NCBI GenBank assembly: GCA_020850785.1
Contig: JADZDZ010000321.1
Coordinates: forward strand, 1 to 15,458
Length of the DNA: 15,458 nt
Origin: Candidatus Sumerlaeota bacterium
Lineage (GTDB): Bacteria > Sumerlaeota > Sumerlaeia > SLMS01
Direction of reading: 5' to 3'
Shown here: positions 7,468 to 15,247 of the stretch, piece after piece
Layout: every line of letters starts with the position of its first letter
Numbering within the stretch: position 1 is the first letter of the stretch
The notes under the pieces: model-generated
What the model was told of the DNA's origin: nothing
The model's input: the letters and a program-made list of their open reading frames with translations, nothing else
The model's database searches: none
Made by a program: the position numbers and the translations under genes

Positions 7468-8334
7468 ATGATCACCTATCTGTTCCCAACATTGGCGGGA
7501 ATTTGTTTCGGTGTCGTTGGTCTTTCCTACCGACTGGGGCAGGCGCGCGGCCTCGCGACGCCGATGGTTGTGCTGCACATGACGCTCGCGGGGGTTCTCT
7601 TCTTCGGCTTCCGGTTGAACGCGGAATCATTTGCCGTGCCCGCGATCGTGTGGGTGCTGGCGATTGTGGCGGGGCTTGCACAGTACGCCTCGATTGAGCT
7701 CGTGGCGGCGGCGCTCATCCGTGGGCCGCTGTCGCCGATCTGGTGCGCACTCAATCTTGTTTTTGTTCCCGTCATCATCTACTCGCGGCTGGCGCTGGGG
7801 GAGACGTTGGATATTTACAAGGTCGCGGGGATCGCGTTTGCGATAGCCAGCGTCGTCAGCGGCTCGCAGCGGTCCGCCGACTCCGGCGCTACGGCGACGC
7901 CAACGCGCTTTCTCCCCTATTTGTCCATTCTGGTCGCGGCGCTGCTTTGCAACAGCATCCTGCACGGTTCCATCAAGCACTTGGATGCGGTGAAATTGAT
8001 GGCGGGCCACGGGAGTTTCTTTTTCTGCATCATGTACTTGTGTCTTGGGTTGCCAATCCTCGTGAAGCTTTTCGCCACCGGCTTTGGGGGGACATTCTCG
8101 CTCTGGGGTTTTTGCACGGGTTTGCTGGCGGCCTTCGGTTCCATCGCCGGGTTCAGCCTGATCGCAGCCTCCGCGAGCGCCCCGGCGGCCATCGTGTTCA
8201 CGTTCAGTTCGATCTTCTCGCTCATTAGCGGTGCGCTTATCTCCGTTGCCTTCTTCCGCGAAAAGGTCACGGTTTGGTGGATGATCATGCTTACGCTGGC
8301 AATCGCGGCGGTGATCATGGTCAGCATTTCGTAG
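7468..8334 (+). CDS. EamA/DMT-superfamily membrane transporter
   Basis: The 288-residue protein is almost entirely hydrophobic, with about ten predicted membrane segments in two similar five-helix halves. Each half ends in the typical pattern Glu, short polar stretch, then a glycine/alanine-rich helix: GETLDIYKVAGIAFAIA near 110-126 and REKVTVWWMIMLTLAIA near 265-282. This is the layout of drug/metabolite transporters of the EamA group, which move small metabolites, nucleotide sugars or drugs across the inner membrane. The substrate cannot be inferred. The gene starts nine bases after the MBL hydrolase stop without an obvious Shine-Dalgarno. It is likely translated from the same message. Confidence 0.8.
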   Translation: MITYLFPTLAGICFGVVGLSYRLGQARGLATPMVVLHMTLAGVLFFGFRLNAESFAVPAIVWVLAIVAGLAQYASIELVAAALIRGPLSPIWCALNLVFVPVIIYSRLALGETLDIYKVAGIAFAIASVVSGSQRSADSGATATPTRFLPYLSILVAALLCNSILHGSIKHLDAVKLMAGHGSFFFCIMYLCLGLPILVKLFATGFGGTFSLWGFCTGLLAAFGSIAGFSLIAASASAPAAIVFTFSSIFSLISGALISVAFFREKVTVWWMIMLTLAIAAVIMVSIS

Positions 8335-8366
8335 GCTGCCACCAACAGGGATTGGGCGTTCTTCGC

Positions 8367-9857
8367 ATGATGATGACGCGCACGCTGACAGACCTTGAAG
8401 CGATTGATCTGTGCGAGGCGCTTCGCCGCAGCGTGCTGGAGCGTTCTCCGCGTACCGCCCGCGCCGTTGAGGACATCCGACAGGCCGACTGGAAGGCCAT
8501 CCCTTCCCGCGAGCGTGGCACGCTTGCCATCGCGGCGATGATGGATATCGATGTCGCGATTCCTGCGGCGCGGCGTCACGCGCGGCAGTTGTTGATCGAT
8601 CTGGAGAATGCAGGGTTGCTCGCGGAGCAGGATTCTTCCCGCGTTCGTGAGGAAGTTTTCCCTGTCTATACAGACCTTTCGCCAGCGGATCAGGCGGCCA
8701 TGGCGGGCGATCTGCGTTTTGTCATGAGGGATGAATTCACGTCGCGCCTGTCGCAGGTGGCGGGACCCGTTGCGGCTTTGGATTTGCTGGATCGCTCCTG
8801 CGCGAAGCTCAAGGGCCAGCGCGCCGCCCAGTTTCTGGCTGCGCTCGCCTATCCCGTGATCGTTGCGGACAAGTCGCGACGCCGCTGGGCCCACCGCTAC
8901 GGCCTGCTCGCGGAGGTGAAGGAGACGCGCTCGAATCGCAACGAGGCACTGAAGATTTTTGGAGAACTGGCGCATCGTGCGGCGATTCCTGCGGCGGAAT
9001 TGAACGTGATCCTTGGCGTGTTCACCGGCGTACAGAAGGTGGAATCGGAGGACGCGGCGCTGTGCCTTGCGGAGCCACGATGTTCCGATTGTCCGCTGCG
9101 CGAGGGATGCCAGTACGGCCGATTCCGCCTGCAGCAGGGGAGTGATGCCAACGGCGCGGGGCGGCGCAACCTGGCGACGGCAATGCTGCCGGAGGATCGC
9201 CCCCGCGAGAAACTGGCACGCATCGGAGCCGGAGCGCTTTCATCCGCGGAACTGCTGGCGATTCTGCTTCGCACGGGGACGGAAAGAGAGCACGCCGTGG
9301 AACTTGCCTCAAAAATTCTGCGGACTGCGGGATCGCTGGATCGATTGGCCCACATGAGCATCGGGGAATTGACGAGGATGGAGGGGCTGGGGCCGGTCAA
9401 GGCGGTGACGATTCAGGCTGCGCTGGAACTGGCGCGGCGACTGGGCGCGTCCCAGCCACAGCCGGAGGAGCCTCCCGTCACCGGATCGCGCGACGTTTTC
9501 GAGCGGCTGAAGCCGTACTTCCTGAACCGGCGCAAGGAACAGTTTGTGGTGTTACTGCTGAATGCCAAGCGACGCATCACGCGCCAGATTGTCGTCACCG
9601 AGGGCATCCTGAACCAGTCGTTGGTGCATCCGCGCGAGGCCTTTCAGGAAGCCATCAAGGATTCCGCCAGCGCCGTCATTTTCGTGCACAACCAGCCCAG
9701 CGGCGATTCGCGCCCCTCCCGCGACGACATGGCAATTACCCATCGACTCACACAGACCGGGGCGATTATTGGCATTCCCGTCCTCGACCATGTGATCATG
9801 GGCGGAGACAATTACTACAGCTTTGCCGACAGCGGAACCCTGGACGCCCATCCGTGA
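8367..9857 (+). CDS. radC: RadC-family protein with an N-terminal endonuclease-III-like Fe-S region
   Basis: The 496-residue protein is about twice the usual RadC length (around 225). Residues 273-496 are a normal RadC layout: a PEDRPREKL start, the helix-hairpin-helix EGLGPVKAV at about 339-347, then the MPN/JAB domain with E412 and a JAMM-like box HNQPSGDSRPSRDD (441-454). The canonical second His is Gln443, from a CAG codon, so one of the usual zinc ligands is missing. Residues 1-260 are extra. They include LKGQRAAQFLAAL and a VAD (D168) spaced like the hairpin and catalytic Asp of endonuclease III. They end in C233-x5-C239-x2-C242-x5-C248, close to the C-x6-C-x2-C-x5-C iron-sulfur loop of that family; a catalytic Lys is not evident. 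Three consecutive ATGs begin at 8367; the frame is open back to 8274 but that part overlaps the transporter. RadC function is poorly understood even in standard members. A DNA-repair or DNA-binding role is inferred. Confidence 0.85.
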   Translation: MMMTRTLTDLEAIDLCEALRRSVLERSPRTARAVEDIRQADWKAIPSRERGTLAIAAMMDIDVAIPAARRHARQLLIDLENAGLLAEQDSSRVREEVFPVYTDLSPADQAAMAGDLRFVMRDEFTSRLSQVAGPVAALDLLDRSCAKLKGQRAAQFLAALAYPVIVADKSRRRWAHRYGLLAEVKETRSNRNEALKIFGELAHRAAIPAAELNVILGVFTGVQKVESEDAALCLAEPRCSDCPLREGCQYGRFRLQQGSDANGAGRRNLATAMLPEDRPREKLARIGAGALSSAELLAILLRTGTEREHAVELASKILRTAGSLDRLAHMSIGELTRMEGLGPVKAVTIQAALELARRLGASQPQPEEPPVTGSRDVFERLKPYFLNRRKEQFVVLLLNAKRRITRQIVVTEGILNQSLVHPREAFQEAIKDSASAVIFVHNQPSGDSRPSRDDMAITHRLTQTGAIIGIPVLDHVIMGGDNYYSFADSGTLDAHP

Positions 9858-11215
9858 CCGATCCATTGTATAGACGTCTATACACAGGAATGCCATTGAA
9901 GGTCCTTGCCATCGCACTCCTGTGCGGCGCGATGGCGTCATGCCGCCCGCCGGAAGGGCAGGGAAGAAGCAAGGCCCTGCCGAAGGACAAGAAACCGGAG
10001 GACGTGAAGCAGGATAAACCATTCCTGACCCCGGTGCTTGCAAAGCGCGTGAAGCGGGGTCAGGTCACCTCCACCGTGGCGACGACGGGCTCAGTGGTTC
10101 CCTACAGCAGCCGCCTGATCCGCAGTGAGGAGGCGGGACGGCTTCACTTCGAACGACAGTGGCGCGAGGGTGAGTTCATCACCAAGGGAACCGTGATCGC
10201 GCGAATCGCTGCGGAGACATTGCAGAACGATATCGAGCGCGCGAAGGCGGACGTGGACCTGCAGCAGGAATCCCTGAACATCGGAAAGAAGTCGATGGAT
10301 TCCGCCGTCCGCGAATACCAGACCTTGCAGGACCTCTACAGTCGCGGAATTGCAGCGCTGAAGGACGTGGACGCATCGCAGCTTGCCATGGAGCGGGCGG
10401 TGAATTCCCACCGCCAGAACGGCATCGGCCTCGAAAAATCGAAGGCGGCGCTGCGGTTGTTGGAAGATCGCCTTGAACGACTTGAAATCGTCGCCCCCTT
10501 CGACGGCTTGATCGTGGCGCGGACGACGCTGGATGGAACGAAGCCCTTCGCAACCACCTTCGGCTCGGAAACCATCACCGACTACGATGGTCGCCTGATT
10601 TCCTCGGATTTTTCCGTCTGCGGAATCATCGACACCAGTCGCGTGCTGCTGCGCTGCGACCTGACCAGTCGCGACATTGGCCTCGTGCGCCTTGATCAGG
10701 AGGCCAGCGCGACGATCTACGCGAATCAGGACCTGTCGGTGGAGGGGAAGGTCGTGGAGATTGGAAAATCCGCCAGCGCCGACACGCGCGCGTTCGTGAT
10801 TGATGTGCTGGTGGAGAATCCCGATCGCGCGCTGAAGCCCGGCATGTTTGGCCGTGTGGACATCGTGACGGAGCGACGCCGCGATTCGATCTCGATCGAC
10901 AAGGACATGATCACGAAGCGGAACAACAAGACCGTGGTCTTTGTTGCGGAGAAGGGAACCGACGTCGATTACTACGTGGCGCGCGAAGTCCCCATCGAGG
11001 TTGGCCTGGAAGGTCGCGACAAAATCGAGGTTACTTGGGGATTGAAGGAAGGGGACGCGGTCATCACGCGCGGTTTTGAAGTGCTTCAGGACAAGTCGCC
11101 GCTCAGCGTCATCTTCCCGGACGATCCCGTTGCATCGGCCAGTGACAAGCTGGCAACGACCACCGGAGAAAACAACAGCACCACGATCACGCTGGGCTCG
11201 CCGGGCGGCGCCTGA
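9854..11215 (+). CDS. Lipoprotein efflux adaptor (RND-type membrane fusion protein)
   Basis: The 453-residue protein has an N-terminal hydrophobic signal (VLAIALLCGAMAS) ending at Cys30, a probable lipobox, so it is likely lipid-anchored in the periplasm. Two half-motifs of a lipoyl domain (about 90-118 and 207-228, with APFDGLIVAR) flank a coiled-coil hairpin (120-208). Beta-barrel and membrane-proximal segments follow (KPGMFGRVDIV at about 335-345). This is the layout of HlyD/AcrA/MacA-type adaptors that link an inner-membrane pump to an outer-membrane channel. No pump or channel gene is present; the next gene is convergent. GTG at 9854 overlaps the radC stop (GTGA); ATG at 9890 would also give an intact signal peptide of 17 residues, but its AGGA touches the ATG. 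An 18-bp palindrome lies between the two candidate starts. Confidence 0.88.
   Translation: MTDPLYRRLYTGMPLKVLAIALLCGAMASCRPPEGQGRSKALPKDKKPEDVKQDKPFLTPVLAKRVKRGQVTSTVATTGSVVPYSSRLIRSEEAGRLHFERQWREGEFITKGTVIARIAAETLQNDIERAKADVDLQQESLNIGKKSMDSAVREYQTLQDLYSRGIAALKDVDASQLAMERAVNSHRQNGIGLEKSKAALRLLEDRLERLEIVAPFDGLIVARTTLDGTKPFATTFGSETITDYDGRLISSDFSVCGIIDTSRVLLRCDLTSRDIGLVRLDQEASATIYANQDLSVEGKVVEIGKSASADTRAFVIDVLVENPDRALKPGMFGRVDIVTERRRDSISIDKDMITKRNNKTVVFVAEKGTDVDYYVAREVPIEVGLEGRDKIEVTWGLKEGDAVITRGFEVLQDKSPLSVIFPDDPVASASDKLATTTGENNSTTITLGSPGGA
9867..9884. promoter_or_regulatory. 18-bp perfect palindrome, probable operator
   Basis: TGTATAGACGTCTATACA is perfectly self-complementary. It lies ten bases after the radC stop and five bases before the ATG at 9890. 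The half-site TGTATAGAC resembles operators of GntR-family regulators of the HutC type (inference from recall, not a search). Its position would block transcription or translation of the adaptor gene when bound. As RNA it could also form a 7-bp stem with an ACGU loop over the start region. Confidence 0.5.
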
Positions 11216-12682
11216 TCACTTCTTGGGAATGGCGGCCATGGCTTCCAGCCTCTTGCGCGCCCACTGCTCCGCAATGTTTCCCGGCAACACTCGCAGGTCG
11301 CCGTTCGTCTGCTGAAGCGTCTGCAGCGCCAGCGCACGATTCGGCGACTGCGGATTGCGCGCCTCTGCGGCGATATAGGCCATCGTCTCCCAATTTTCCT
11401 GGGCGCGATTCGCATTCAGGATCGCCGCGTTGATGCTGCGCGGATTGTCCTGGTCGATGGCCACGCGCAATTCGTTGGCGCTCGCACGAAGGTCCTGCGC
11501 CGCCGGATCGAACACAAGAATTTCATCCATCTGCCGAAGCATCTCGCGCGCGAGTCGCATCGGCGCCTGTTCCTGCGTTTGTGGCTCCACGCGGCCGACA
11601 ACCGCCATCTTGTGTCCTGCAACCGCGCCAATCAGCAGGCCCATGAGGAATGCGGTTCCCGTGACGATCTTGCGCCAGTTCTTCGCCGCGAAGTACTTCA
11701 CGGATGATTCGCGTCGCAGCGTGTAGGTCAGGAAGGTTTTCTCCACGTCCAGACGGAACGCATTAACATCCAGCGGGCGCTTCGGCACGTTGAGCTGCAT
11801 GGATTGCGCAACCAGTCGCACCACATCGGGGTCCAGCTTCGGCAGCACATTCAGGATGGGGATGATGCGTCCCTCCTTCACGTAGGCGAGTTGGGTCTTC
11901 ACGTCCGATGCCGGTTCCACCGGCGCACGCCCCGTCAGCATGTAGTACAACGTCGCGCCAAGGCTGTAGATGTCGCTGTGCTTCGTGGCCTGTTCCCCAC
12001 GCGCCTGCTCCGGCGACATAAAGCGCGGCGTTCCCGCAACGCGCTGGTGGAAGGCTTCATGCGCCGCGCTGTCCTGCGTGCGTGAAATGCCGAAGTCGGT
12101 GATCTTCACGGTGCCGGTTGTTGAAAGAAGGATGTTCGATGGTTTGATGTCGCGGTGGATGATTCCGCTTTGATGCAACGCATCCAGTCCGCGCGCGCAC
12201 TCTCCGATGATGCGAAGCGCATCAGGCACCGGCAGGCGGCCGCGGCGCTTCACCATTTCATCCAACGATTCCCCCTCAACATATTCCATTGCGAAGAAGG
12301 GAACGTGATCCACCTCGTGCCAGCTGTAAATCCTGACGATGTTCTCATGCTGGATTCCGCTGGCAAGTTCCGCCTCGCCGCGCAGTTCGCTCGCGTTGTT
12401 GGGGTCCGCCAGCACCTCCGGAGGAAGGAACTTTAGCGCAACCGTGCGCTTGAGCTTCGTGTCGCGCGCCTTCACCACCGCGCCCATGCCGCCAACGCCA
12501 AGGACGCTGCTGACTTCAAAGCCTTCGCGGCGTGCGAGGTCCGTGACGACCTCCTCAACGCTGCGCTCTGTTTTTTGTTCCCCTCCTTCAACGGCCTCCT
12601 TGCGCATCTTGACCAACTGCGCCTGCAGTTCGTCGAAGGTATCCTGCAGGACCTTGCTGGCGGAACGGTCGCTAATCGTCAT
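11216..12682 (-). CDS. Membrane-anchored Hanks-type Ser/Thr protein kinase
   Basis: The 488-residue protein has a complete eukaryotic-like kinase domain at about 55-320: glycine loop GVGGMGAV (62-69), ATP lysine K84 (VALKFL), catalytic HRDIKPSN with D178, DFG at 196-198, SPE with E225, and D237 in the SDIYSLG helix. A membrane helix at about 338-358 follows. The remaining 130 residues, presumably outside the cytoplasmic membrane, are helical and match no sensor I recognise (no PASTA or beta-propeller repeats). A helical, charged stretch of about 50 residues precedes the kinase domain. Such kinases phosphorylate Ser/Thr on cytoplasmic proteins in response to extracytoplasmic signals; the substrate here is unknown. 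The start ATG has no clear Shine-Dalgarno. The gene is separated from rpsN by a terminator and ends exactly against the adaptor gene. Confidence 0.93.
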   Translation of the reverse strand: MTISDRSASKVLQDTFDELQAQLVKMRKEAVEGGEQKTERSVEEVVTDLARREGFEVSSVLGVGGMGAVVKARDTKLKRTVALKFLPPEVLADPNNASELRGEAELASGIQHENIVRIYSWHEVDHVPFFAMEYVEGESLDEMVKRRGRLPVPDALRIIGECARGLDALHQSGIIHRDIKPSNILLSTTGTVKITDFGISRTQDSAAHEAFHQRVAGTPRFMSPEQARGEQATKHSDIYSLGATLYYMLTGRAPVEPASDVKTQLAYVKEGRIIPILNVLPKLDPDVVRLVAQSMQLNVPKRPLDVNAFRLDVEKTFLTYTLRRESSVKYFAAKNWRKIVTGTAFLMGLLIGAVAGHKMAVVGRVEPQTQEQAPMRLAREMLRQMDEILVFDPAAQDLRASANELRVAIDQDNPRSINAAILNANRAQENWETMAYIAAEARNPQSPNRALALQTLQQTNGDLRVLPGNIAEQWARKRLEAMAAIPKK

Positions 12683-12797
12683 CGGTGGAAACTATCACAC
12701 ATGAACAGGCCTTTACTTTCGCAACTCTGCGGTCATCGCGAAACGGCAGGCAAGCGGGGATTTCCCCCTGGTCGGGGTCGGGATGCCTAAAAATGAG

Positions 12798-12825
12798 AAA
12801 GGCGCGGAGGGAGCTCCGCGCCTTT
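12798..12825 (-). terminator. Intrinsic terminator after rpsN
   Basis: A 12-bp stem (AAAGGCGCGGAG with CTCCGCGCCTTT) encloses a 4-base loop. It begins 22 bases past the rpsN stop. On the minus strand it is followed by CTCATTTTTA, a short T-tract. On the plus strand CGGGGTTTTTG follows, so it may work in both directions. It separates rpsN transcription from the kinase gene. Confidence 0.85.
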
Positions 12826-12847
12826 CGGGGTTTTTGTAAACTCTGAA

Positions 12848-13153
12848 TTACCAGCTGGACTTCGTCACGCCAACCAGTTGTCCCATATGCGCCAGACGGC
12901 GGAACTCGTTGCGGCAAAGGCCGAACTTCGTATATACGGCGCGGCTGCGGCCCGTCAGGAGGCAGCGGCTCTTGAAACGCACCGGGGACGCATTGCGCGG
13001 AATCTTCTGAAGCTTCGCGAAGGCTTCCACCACTTCCTCGGGGGAGGACTTCGGGCTCTTCATGATTTTCTTGTATTCACGGCGACGCTCATCATACTTC
13101 TTGATCAGCGCGGCGCGCTTGTTATTCCGGGCAATCTGGCACGTCTTTGCCAT
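12848..13153 (-). CDS. rpsN: 30S ribosomal protein S14 (long, zinc-independent form)
   Basis: The 101-residue protein is a full-length long-form S14. It has a basic N-terminus (MAKTCQIARNNKR) and the conserved C-terminal half with RFKSRCLLTGRSRAVYTKFG and RNEFRRLAHMGQLVGV, ending in KSSW. It lacks the paired CxxC zinc motifs of the short form. S14 sits in the head of the small subunit. The gene stands alone between a divergent ilvD and its own terminator instead of in the usual L5-S14-S8 ribosomal operon. Solitary copies of this form are often paralogues made when zinc is scarce, but no Zur-like operator is evident here. AAGGAT (13167-13172) lies 13 bases before the ATG and is a somewhat distant ribosome site. 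Confidence 0.97.
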   Translation of the reverse strand: MAKTCQIARNNKRAALIKKYDERRREYKKIMKSPKSSPEEVVEAFAKLQKIPRNASPVRFKSRCLLTGRSRAVYTKFGLCRNEFRRLAHMGQLVGVTKSSW

Positions 13154-13362
13154 TGGTGTTGATCTGATCCTTTGATTTCAGTGGACTTAGCCATGCTTCC
13201 TTGAAAGCGTTGGCAAAATCGGCTGCGAAGGGGAAGCGATTCACCCCCCTTCTGTCAATGGAAACTCGCAGCGGCCAACAATCCGCGCAAAGGGCGCTTG
13301 AGTTATCACCCCGCCCCGTTACCCTGCCAGTCCCAATTGAAATGGAACAACTTACAAAAATC

Positions 13363-15084
13363 ATGGCCAATCGTAAACTTCACTCTCACGTTGTCACCAA
13401 GGGCGCCGCGCGCGCTCCCCATCGGTCCTACCTGCGGGCAATGGGCCTTACGGACGCAGACATTGAAAAGCCCTTCGTCGGCGTCGCATCCTCCTGGAAC
13501 GAGGCGACCCCTTGCAACATCGCCCTCGATTGGCAGGCAAAGGCGGCCAAGGAAGGGATCAAGAAGGCGGGCGGAACGCCCCGCGAATTCGTGACCATCG
13601 CCGTCAGTGACGGCATCGGCATGGGCCACGAGGGAATGAAGGCGTCGCTGGTGTCCCGCGAGACCATCGCGGACAGCGTGGAACTGATGGTGCGCACGCA
13701 CTGCTACGACGGGTTTGTGGGCCTCGCGGGCTGCGACAAGTCACTGCCGGGAATGCTGATGGCCATGGGCCGCTTGAACCTGCCGGCGATTTTCCTCTAC
13801 GGCGGAACGATCAAGAAGGGGGAATTCCACGGTTCCGACATTAGCGTGATGGAAGTCTTCGAGGGCGTGGGAAAATTTCAGGCGGGGAAGATTTCCGCCG
13901 ACGATCTGCATGACATTGAATGCGGGGCCTGCCCCGGCGCGGGATCATGCGGCGGCCAGTTCACCGCCAACACGATGGCCTGCGTAAGCGAGGCATTGGG
14001 CATGGCCCTTCCCGGTTCCAACTCCGCACCGGCGGAGGATCGCGCGCATCGCGGTCCGATTTCCGAGCAGGTCGGCGCCGGCGTGATGAACATGATCAAT
14101 CGCAACCTTCGTCCGCGTGACATCATGACGCTGAAGGCTTTTGAGAATGCCGCCGCAATCGTTGCGGCAACCGGCGGTTCCACGAACGCATTCCTGCACC
14201 TTCCCGCCATCGCCGCCGAATGCGGAGTCAAGTTCACCATCGAGGACATTGATCGCATCAGCCGTCGCACTCCGCTGATCGCGGACCTGAAGCCGGGCGG
14301 AAAGTACCTCGCGGAAGATGTCCACAATGTGGGCGGCATTCCCGTGATCATGAAGGTGCTGGTGGATGCGGGCCTGATGCACGGCGACTGCATCACCTGC
14401 ACCGGCAGGACGATGGCGGAAAACCTGAAGGATGTCGTGGTGCCTTCAAATCAGGATGTGATCCGCACCATCAACAATCCCGTGCGCGACACCGGCGGCC
14501 TCGCGATCATGAAGGGAAATCTGGCGCCGCGCGGTTGCGTGATCAAGACGGCGGGTGTGAAGGTTCTCCATCATCGCGGCCCCGCGAAAGTGTTCAATTG
14601 CGAGGATGACGCATTCACCGCAATTTCCAGCCAGAAGATCAAGAAGGGGGACGTTGTGGTGATTCGCTACGAGGGGCCGAAGGGCGGCCCCGGCATGCGC
14701 GAAATGCTGGCGCCCACGGCGGCCCTCGTCGGGCAGGGGCTTGGCTATGACTGCGCGATGATCACCGACGGACGCTTCAGCGGCGCCACGCGCGGCCTGA
14801 TGATCGGGCACGTGACGCCCGAAGCCCAGGAGGGCGGAACGATTGCGCTGGTGCGCGATGGCGACGTGATCGAACTCGATGCAGAGAAGGGCACCATCCA
14901 CCTTGAAGTGAGCGATGAAGAACTCGCGGCTCGCAAAAAGGAATGGGCACCGATCGAGCCCCGTTACAAGTCGGGTGCATTGGCGAAGTACGCAAAACTG
15001 GTCGGCCTTGCAAGCGAGGGTGCGCTTACCAGCCCCGGCGGCTTCAATCCCATCGACCCGGACAAGTTGGTAATTCGCGATTAG
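13363..15084 (+). CDS. ilvD: Dihydroxy-acid dehydratase
   Basis: The enzyme dehydrates 2,3-dihydroxy-isovalerate and 2,3-dihydroxy-3-methylvalerate to the 2-keto acids in valine, isoleucine and leucine synthesis. The 573-residue protein carries the three conserved cluster cysteines C51 (ATPCN), C124 (GCDKS, beside the Lys that is carbamylated in family members) and C196 (GAGSCGG). It also has the metal-binding SDGIGMGHEGM (82-92) and the C-terminal ITDGRFSGATRG box. Three Cys of this spacing are typical of [2Fe-2S]-type members. ATG 13363 gives the family-like start (MANRKLHSH followed by RAPHRSYLRAMGL). An ATG at 13342 is equally possible, and the frame stays open back to a TTG at 13201 with unconserved sequence. 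None has a good Shine-Dalgarno. It is divergent from rpsN; other ilv/leu genes are not in the window. Confidence 0.96.
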   Translation: MANRKLHSHVVTKGAARAPHRSYLRAMGLTDADIEKPFVGVASSWNEATPCNIALDWQAKAAKEGIKKAGGTPREFVTIAVSDGIGMGHEGMKASLVSRETIADSVELMVRTHCYDGFVGLAGCDKSLPGMLMAMGRLNLPAIFLYGGTIKKGEFHGSDISVMEVFEGVGKFQAGKISADDLHDIECGACPGAGSCGGQFTANTMACVSEALGMALPGSNSAPAEDRAHRGPISEQVGAGVMNMINRNLRPRDIMTLKAFENAAAIVAATGGSTNAFLHLPAIAAECGVKFTIEDIDRISRRTPLIADLKPGGKYLAEDVHNVGGIPVIMKVLVDAGLMHGDCITCTGRTMAENLKDVVVPSNQDVIRTINNPVRDTGGLAIMKGNLAPRGCVIKTAGVKVLHHRGPAKVFNCEDDAFTAISSQKIKKGDVVVIRYEGPKGGPGMREMLAPTAALVGQGLGYDCAMITDGRFSGATRGLMIGHVTPEAQEGGTIALVRDGDVIELDAEKGTIHLEVSDEELAARKKEWAPIEPRYKSGALAKYAKLVGLASEGALTSPGGFNPIDPDKLVIRD

Positions 15085-15149
15085 GACGGCTCCCGAAATT
15101 TCGCGGCCATCCAGAACCTGTGCACCAAGTCCCAAAATAGCATGGATTT

Positions 15150-15191
15150 GGTCGGGAGAGCAAACGCTTGAAAGCGTCGGCTCTCCCGGCC
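15150..15191. terminator. Large intergenic hairpin between convergent genes
   Basis: GGTCGGGAGAGC (15150-15161) pairs with GCTCTCCCGGCC (15180-15191), a 12-bp stem with one G-T pair. Inside it a second small stem, ACGCT/AGCGT, encloses TGAA. It sits 66 bases after ilvD and 57 bases before the end of the convergent partial gene. There is no T-tract on either side, so it may be a bidirectional terminator of a factor-assisted kind or a mobile palindromic repeat. Confidence 0.5.
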
Positions 15192-15247
15192 ATTCGTGCG
15201 AAGATCAATAATCCAATATCGTCCCGCAGGCGCGAATCGTTGCGCGG

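Noticed and set aside
8274..8366. N-terminal extension of the RadC protein into the transporter gene
   Set aside because: It overlaps 61 bases of the conserved last helix of the transporter and adds unconserved residues; the triple ATG at 8367 is a simpler start.
13224..13258. TTGACA on the minus strand upstream of rpsN (13253-13258)
   Set aside because: No acceptable -10 element is found at 16-19 bases, so a promoter was not listed.
13201..13362. N-terminal extension of ilvD back to a TTG at 13201
   Set aside because: The added residues do not resemble the start of dihydroxy-acid dehydratases. The region is better read as the divergent rpsN/ilvD promoter region, although no convincing -10 could be found.
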